Assembly: GCF_020085105.1 (NCBI RefSeq)
Contig: NC_058064.1
Coordinates: 19,321,323-19,385,322, forward strand
Length of the DNA stretch: 64,000 bases
Source: Siniperca chuatsi
Taxonomy: Eukaryota; Chordata; Actinopteri; Centrarchiformes; Sinipercidae
Direction of reading: 5' to 3'
Of this stretch, positions 59,201 through 64,000 are shown in pieces (positions within the stretch are counted from its first letter, which is position 1; every line of letters begins with the position of its first letter). The notes below the pieces were generated by a model that had not been told where the DNA came from, did no database searches, and saw nothing but the letters and a program-made list of their open reading frames with translations. A program made the position numbers and the translations under genes.

Positions 59201-62200
59201 TAAAAACAAGGACCCATTGTTTCTCCACAATACACAACAAACATTTTCATAAGGAGGATTACTAAGAATTCCAAGTACTAAATCTGCTACCGTTATCATT
59301 GTAAACTGCATATATGCCGTGCAAGAACAGAGAGCCTGACAGGCATAGCAACGGTAACTAAGGGGGCTGGGCTTAGGGAAAGGTCGATTGCAAAACGCAT
59401 TAACAAAACCTTTTGTCACATCTAACATACATTTAGCATGTTATCTTGTAGAACAATACACACAGGGACATAAGATAACAATAAAGGCAGTTTTAGGTTT
59501 CATGGGATCCGTCGGGTGTTAGTGTCGCCTTGTTGTTTCTATTAAATCGTATAATTCGCCCCAACCATAGCAGGTGGCACCAGCCGCAGCTTGTAGGAGG
59601 AGATTTATGACCCAAAAGCTAAGCCTCTACAAGACGTTTTAAGTTAATTTCTCACCTACGGATATGTGTCTGGAGGTGCCAAAGAAGGAGTAGAGCAGGA
59701 CGGGGTAGAATGAGGAGTATAGACCATAAACTGGAGGCAGAGCAGCCAGCATAGCATAGGCTAGACCTGTGGAGCAGAGGAGAGGGAGAAATGTAAATAA
59801 ACTGAACAGCGCCAGAAGCCAAAGGATTGTATCACAACCTCAGAGCTACAGCGATACCAAAACAAAGACAGCGTGAAGCTGAAAGCAGCTCCTCATGAGT
59901 TGGCAGCTGGACCTTCACACTATTAACACTCTTTAACCCTCGTGTCATTCCAGATGACTAGCTTGGCCAATTTCAGCTTGTAGCTACTGTACAGAGCCTT
60001 GGAATACATAACATTGCTGGCTTCATCAATCTGTAAAGGTAATGTGTTTTAGGCTTTCAAACATACAGATGGGTGACAAATTAACAAGATGGTGACAAAG
60101 TGTCTTAGTAAGGAGGGGGGGTTTTCCACCACAATCCTCCAAAACAGCTTTACTACTCCCTGTCATAGATTCTTCAAAGCTGCAGTACTCTACTGGAGAG
60201 ATCAACACCATTCTTCCAAAAGATATTCCCACAGTTGATAACTTGAATTAAGTGAATGTCTGAAAGGGACTTTAGACAGCAGTGCCACTGGGACTGCAGG
60301 GCGCTGACCTTGAGGGAGCTGCACGACTCCTGTGCTGAGACCTGAGACCACATCCGAAAACAGGTACTGCTTGACTGGATAGGATGGCAGCCATGATAGA
60401 ATAGGCAGGAAGCTCAAAGCTGCCGCCTTGGCCTTCTTTGATGAACACCTATGAAAGGAGACAAGTGGATTAACTTCTCAAGGCTATTCATTTAAAAAAA
60501 AAAAAAAATTAATTCAGTGTTTTCGTGCCCCATCACAGACAAGGCATCTTTTTAATTGGAGGAAGTCTTTCCTGGAATCCATGTTGTTTTTCAGCTATAG
60601 TTCCTGGCCCCCAATAAAGGCCAAGATAAACTATGATACAACATGTTACTCTTCCTTACTAACGGAAAAAAACTTGCTTCACTCACCTGACTCCTAGTCA
60701 CACGTACTCCCATAAGCACATAAAACATATTTCTTATTTCTCACATACTGCCAAAAACAGCCACCATGAGTAAGATAGAAGGGTTATGTTTACCAAGGAA
60801 TTAAACTTGAGAAAGAGAACTTTAAACTGGATCAATGACGTTAGCATAGGACAATATTCATGCTGTGAGTCACACTGAGTCATTAAGAAAGCCTTACAGT
60901 CATACAGTGTTTCACTGTTCAAATACCCATAAAAGCCAGAGGACAGGTGATAACAGGCACTCCAAAATATGTAGGGGGGGAAAAAACACTTTGTTTTAGA
61001 GGCTTTTCATTCTGAAAATGAAAGAACTGCACTGCAGTGCAACGTGTGTTGAGCTCAAAGCTCTCACATGGTTGCTGTAAACTGCCACCATATGCTACCA
61101 GCCGCGAATTGTGGTCGTTTATCCATGGAAGCCAGGTGGGACAGACATTCACTGGCTACACTGACAGTCACTCACTCCTAATGCTCATTCAGTTTGTTAA
61201 TCATACAGTATATAGTGTCAGATTAGCCTGTGGCAGCGCAGGACTCCCTTCTAATGAACAAGCCGGAGGCATGAAAGAGAAGAATTCTGCGTAAGTGGGG
61301 AATTTACCAAAAACTTTATTGGTGCTGAAACAAACTGATCATCGGTCGACTGCTTTCTGTTTGATATCATTGTTCATTAAATATCTTTGGACTGTTAATC
61401 AGACAAATCAAGAAGTTTGAATATCTCACTTTGAGCTCTGGAAAAATTGCAATGGACATTTCCACAAAGACTAAACGATTAATCAATAAAAAAAAAAATA
61501 CTCAGGAGATTCAATGAAAAATAATTACGGCTGCACGATATGGTAAAAAAAATAAATAAATCTTATTGCAATTATTTAGACAGATATTACCATTGCGATA
61601 TGATTCACGATTAGTGGAAATGATCATTTTTGCATCACAATTTTCATTTTCACTGTAAAAACTTTTAAAATCGTGATGATGGGACATTTGTTGAGGTCTG
61701 TGCCAAACAAACATGCTTTCTCACATCTGGAGGACAAGATGTGTAGGCCAGGGCGTCTCTGCAGCGCTACAGCACTTCATTATAAAGCTGTTTTGTCCCA
61801 CATTTTACCTTTATCAAAAAATGGCAGCTTCTACGATTTGGATATTGCACTGAGCCATATTATAATATAATATATTTATAAATAATATATTTGATTAATT
61901 GTGCAGCCCTGAAAATACCTAGCATTCAAGTGGATACCTGACACTTGGATTATACTGCAAATTAATTGATTAATCAATTAGCCTATAAAATGTCAGAACA
62001 TAGTGAAAAATGTCCTTCACAGTCTTCCTGAAATCAAAGTGACGTCTTCAAATTGCTTGTTTTGTCTGACCAACAGTCCTGTGACACTGAACAAAGAAAA
62101 GAAAAATCTTCACATTTTAGAAACTGGAAACAGCTAATCTTTGGCAGTTTTGCTTAATAGATTACTTAAATTATTAATCCACTATCCAATTTGTTGCTGC

Positions 62201-62585
62201 ATGTTTGTTGATCAACTAACAAATGCATGTTTTTATTTATCTACATTCTTATCAAATCATAGATTTTGAATGTCTTTTGCATCCAATTTTAAGAGTTTCA
62301 TATACAAAGATGTACTGTAGGAATATTTCCTTTTTGACTTGTGTGGATATACCTGCACTGATTCAATGATTTGCTCAACAGCACTTCAGCAGGACCAATC
62401 CAGAGGTAAATTCCTGTCTAAACTTACCGGACCCGGCGTGCCAGCCTCTGTCGGAAGGTGGTGGAGTTTTGTTTGCGGTTGAGTAGCTGCGACCGGATGA
62501 AGGCTTCATCGTAGACCGGCCGCTCAATCCTGTAAATCAGCTTTGAGTCCACGTCTTCCCAAGCTGCAGCTTCTTCTTGCTCCAT
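47296..62585 (-). CDS. slc26a5: SLC26A5 / prestin, SLC26 anion transporter family
   Basis: In mammals prestin is the voltage-driven motor of outer hair cells; in fish it is regarded as an electrogenic anion exchanger of hair cells. Exons (high to low): 62585-62428, 60448-60309, 59766-59656, 55974-55793, 55505-55341, 55189-54954, 54714-54567, 53383-53270, 53137-53060, 52885-52790, 51586-51480, 51247-51178, 51068-50976, 49364-49260, 48763-48557, 48382-48328, 47435-47296. All phases close, giving 734 aa (744 in human, from memory). Motifs include [12 protein letters not shown] (about 89-100), [23 protein letters not shown]-glycosylation sites NGS/NAS (165-170), [25 protein letters not shown] with S405/R406 matching human S398/R399, and a STAS domain ([20 protein letters not shown]). 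Family membership is certain. The prestin call rests mainly on synteny next to psmc2. The final 20 residues after IHDAVLRC are the least secure. Confidence 0.92.
50927..50960. repeat. (AC)17 microsatellite next to a prestin donor
   Basis: On the transcribed (minus) strand this is (GT)17 starting at intron position +16 after the donor of the 51068-50976 exon. The donor itself is GAAG|GTAATCC, a moderate match to consensus. Confidence 0.95.
55983..56038. repeat. (CA)28 microsatellite abutting a prestin acceptor
   Basis: On the minus strand this is (TG)28, ending 8 nt before the first base of the 55974-55793 exon (sequence ...TGTGACCTGCAG|GCAC). It occupies the place where the polypyrimidine tract should be. 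Confidence 0.97.
56052..58010. repeat. Diverged tandem duplication in prestin intron 3
   Basis: The block starting AACAGTC.TCTGTCAAACAT occurs at about 56052 and again at 57220, offset 1168 bp. Ordered shared phrases include CCAGGCTTGGT, GTACAGTAT.ATGATGTCC, TTTTACAGTGAAGCCA, GTTGAGCAGG, CATTTGTCAGATG, TAGAGCTGACATTTGAGATGAC, GGGACAGAGACGGT and TTCTTGGCACTGACTGTGG. No coding frame is shared, and no exon of slc26a5 is contained in it. Confidence 0.75.
56167..56248. repeat. (TG)41 microsatellite
   Basis: A perfect 82-bp TG tract, 128 bp away from the oppositely oriented (CA)28 tract. In the second duplicated block the corresponding place has only a few TG units (near 57343-57358), so expansion happened after the duplication. 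Confidence 0.97.
61318..61490 (-). mobile_element. hAT-like MITE fragment in prestin intron 1
   Basis: GGTGCTGAAACAAACTGATC is followed by ATATCTTTGGACTGTTAATC and ends near TAAACGATTAATCAAT. It is the same family as the two copies in dnajc2 intron 2 and lacks one end. Confidence 0.45.
61905..62215 (+). mobile_element. hAT-like MITE-related fragment in prestin intron 1
   Basis: Contains ATTGATTAATCAATTAGCC, TGTTTTGTCTGACCAACAGTCC and TTTTGCTTAATAGATTACTT, the diagnostic order of the same dispersed family. The ends are worn. Confidence 0.45.
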
Positions 62586-63430
62586 AACAGAAGCAGGGGG
62601 GCTGATCGTATTGAGTCAGAGTGTGTGTCTCTCCGCCGTTGTTTATCTCTCCCACTCAGTCGTCTCCATCATTGTTCTGGCCGGTACATCTTCATTCCTT
62701 TAGCCCGCTCCAACTTTAATCTGTCTGTCTGCACTTCCTCTTTCTGCTCAGAGGGCAAGAAAAGACAAGATAGATATTATTCCAACACTAACTGGTTTGT
62801 CTTTTGGTTCACTACTTGCTAAATGATAACAAGAGTGGGAGTGATGATAACCAACCAGGCCTTTGTGTTTGTGCATTTTTGTGCTGATAAGAGAGACTTC
62901 AGTTGGATTTGCAAGGCTACCACTTTTGATTGAGTGGTTTTATCACATTTTTAGCAAATATTTGGTCTTTGGCCGTTTATGCAAGTACATGGGTTGTATT
63001 ATATGTGATCTATTGTTGGGACAAAGCTTGCTGTACAAAATCTTATGGCGTAAAGGCGCCCCGCATGACGGGGAAAAGAAATCATTATAATGATAATAGT
63101 CACCGTGATGCTATAGGAGTATAAATCTGTCTATGTATGACTTCATAGTGAATTTACAGTACCCTTATCTGCTGTGATTGAAAAAGCTTTTATTCAATAT
63201 GAAAGTTTAGCAAACGCATTTCTGGATCCATCTGAATTAGCTAAATAAGAGATAAATAAAAAGAAACTAACAGCCGTGTTCTTCTTGTCAGGTTTGGTAA
63301 GATTTGATGTAATCCTATGTGTTGTGTGTGATATTTAATTATAGTCATTTCCACGTTAAAAATTGTACCTTTGTAATGCGGACAGTCAGTGTGGAATAAA
63401 GTGACCTGACCTGAAATTTAATTGACAATG
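62586..63430. promoter_or_regulatory. slc26a5 upstream region
   Basis: The start codon at 62585 has G at -3 and +4. Upstream on the minus strand, about 60 nt of GC-rich leader lead into ordinary sequence. A promoter or a non-coding first exon must lie here or beyond, but none can be located by motif. The open frames at 62577-63124 have no recognisable product. Confidence 0.35.
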
Positions 63431-63960
63431 ATAATGCTATAGTTGATCGTTAATTTTAGGGAAAAGGAGGCAAAGACACACAGCCCTGTCTACATCTGTG
63501 GAGCTGAGGTGGAGCAGATCAACAGTTTTAGGTTCCTGGGGATCAGCATCACAGAGAACCTGGCATGGTCCTCTCACGTCTCCGCGCTGGTAAAGAAAGC
63601 TTCTTAAGGAAACTTCCGAAGGCAGAGTTCTTGTTAACTTTTACAGAGGAGCAACGGAAAGCATCCTGACCGGAAACATCACACACCGGCAGGGGATGAG
63701 CACGGCCCGGGACCGGAGGGCTCTGCACCTAAAGGACAGCACCCACCCAGCCAGTTCACCCTGCTGCTGTCAGGCAGAGCAGCTTCTCCCCTCAGGCTGA
63801 CAGACTGCTACATTCATCCTCAGCACTTCCCCACGCCAAAGAGTTTTATTTCTACGACTTAATATTTATTCACTGATCTACTGTATGTCATTTATTTTGA
63901 GTAGCACACAGGGAACTACAGAACAAAGTCTACAATACATACAAACCTGTGTTGTAAAAT
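63431..63960 (+). pseudogene. Decayed LINE (Rex1/CR1-like) 3' coding fragment
   Basis: Near 63510-63600 the sequence encodes a stretch like VEQINSFRFLGISITENLAW, typical of the region just after the reverse transcriptase of fish non-LTR elements. It is interrupted by TAA after VKKAS. Further remnants (ARDRRALHLKDS, LLPSGRQTATF-like) follow with frame changes, and then an AT-rich tail. The fragment is 5'-truncated and inactive. The family is a best guess. Confidence 0.55.
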
Positions 63961-64000
63961 GATCAATCAAACTGACACAGACGCACTTGTCCAAGCATAG

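Overview
This is nuclear DNA from a teleost fish, most likely a percomorph. The genes are multi-exon with GT-AG introns, the repeats are of fish types (Tc1 remnants, TTAA-flanked MITEs, tRNA-derived SINEs, LINE tails, a solo LTR), and the gene order phax, pmpcb, dnajc2, psmc2, slc26a5 includes the vertebrate PMPCB-DNAJC2-PSMC2-SLC26A5 block. No bacterial gene, CRISPR array, rRNA or functional tRNA was seen.

Layout. 1-23657 is a gene desert with no convincing exon. It holds microsatellites, a 606-bp solo LTR with a 5-bp target duplication (6328-6933), a 251-bp foldback element (8951-9201), a local tandem duplication (11.2-12.1 kb), two copies of one TTAA-flanked MITE family (13772-14297 and 21293-21773), two SINE-like elements and a 5'-truncated Tc1 element. 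23808-25031 (-) is an intronless phax (snRNA export adaptor). 25965-32761 (+) is pmpcb (mitochondrial processing peptidase beta, 13 coding exons). 32930-40754 (-) is dnajc2 (ribosome-associated J-protein with SANT domains, 16 coding exons). 41241-46307 (+) is psmc2 (26S proteasome ATPase Rpt1, 12 coding exons). 47296-62585 (-) is slc26a5 (prestin, 17 coding exons). 62586-64000 is the region upstream of prestin and ends in a decayed LINE fragment.

The exon models were built by hand. Every intron phase closes, giving proteins of 407, 483, 618, 433 and 734 aa. These are close to what I recall for the human orthologues. The genes alternate in strand: phax/pmpcb and dnajc2/psmc2 are head to head (933 and 486 bp between start codons), while pmpcb/dnajc2 and psmc2/slc26a5 are tail to tail. 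In both tail-to-tail pairs the two opposite-strand AATAAA signals lie within 16 bp of each other. The genes share a neighbourhood and perhaps promoters, not a pathway.

The most interesting signals are non-coding: a (CA)41...(TG)28 inverted microsatellite pair ending 8 nt before a prestin 3' splice site, a TTAA MITE inserted exactly at the +6 position of a psmc2 5' splice site, an inverted pair of hAT-like elements in one dnajc2 intron, a 1.17-kb-offset duplication in a prestin intron, and the absence of introns in phax.
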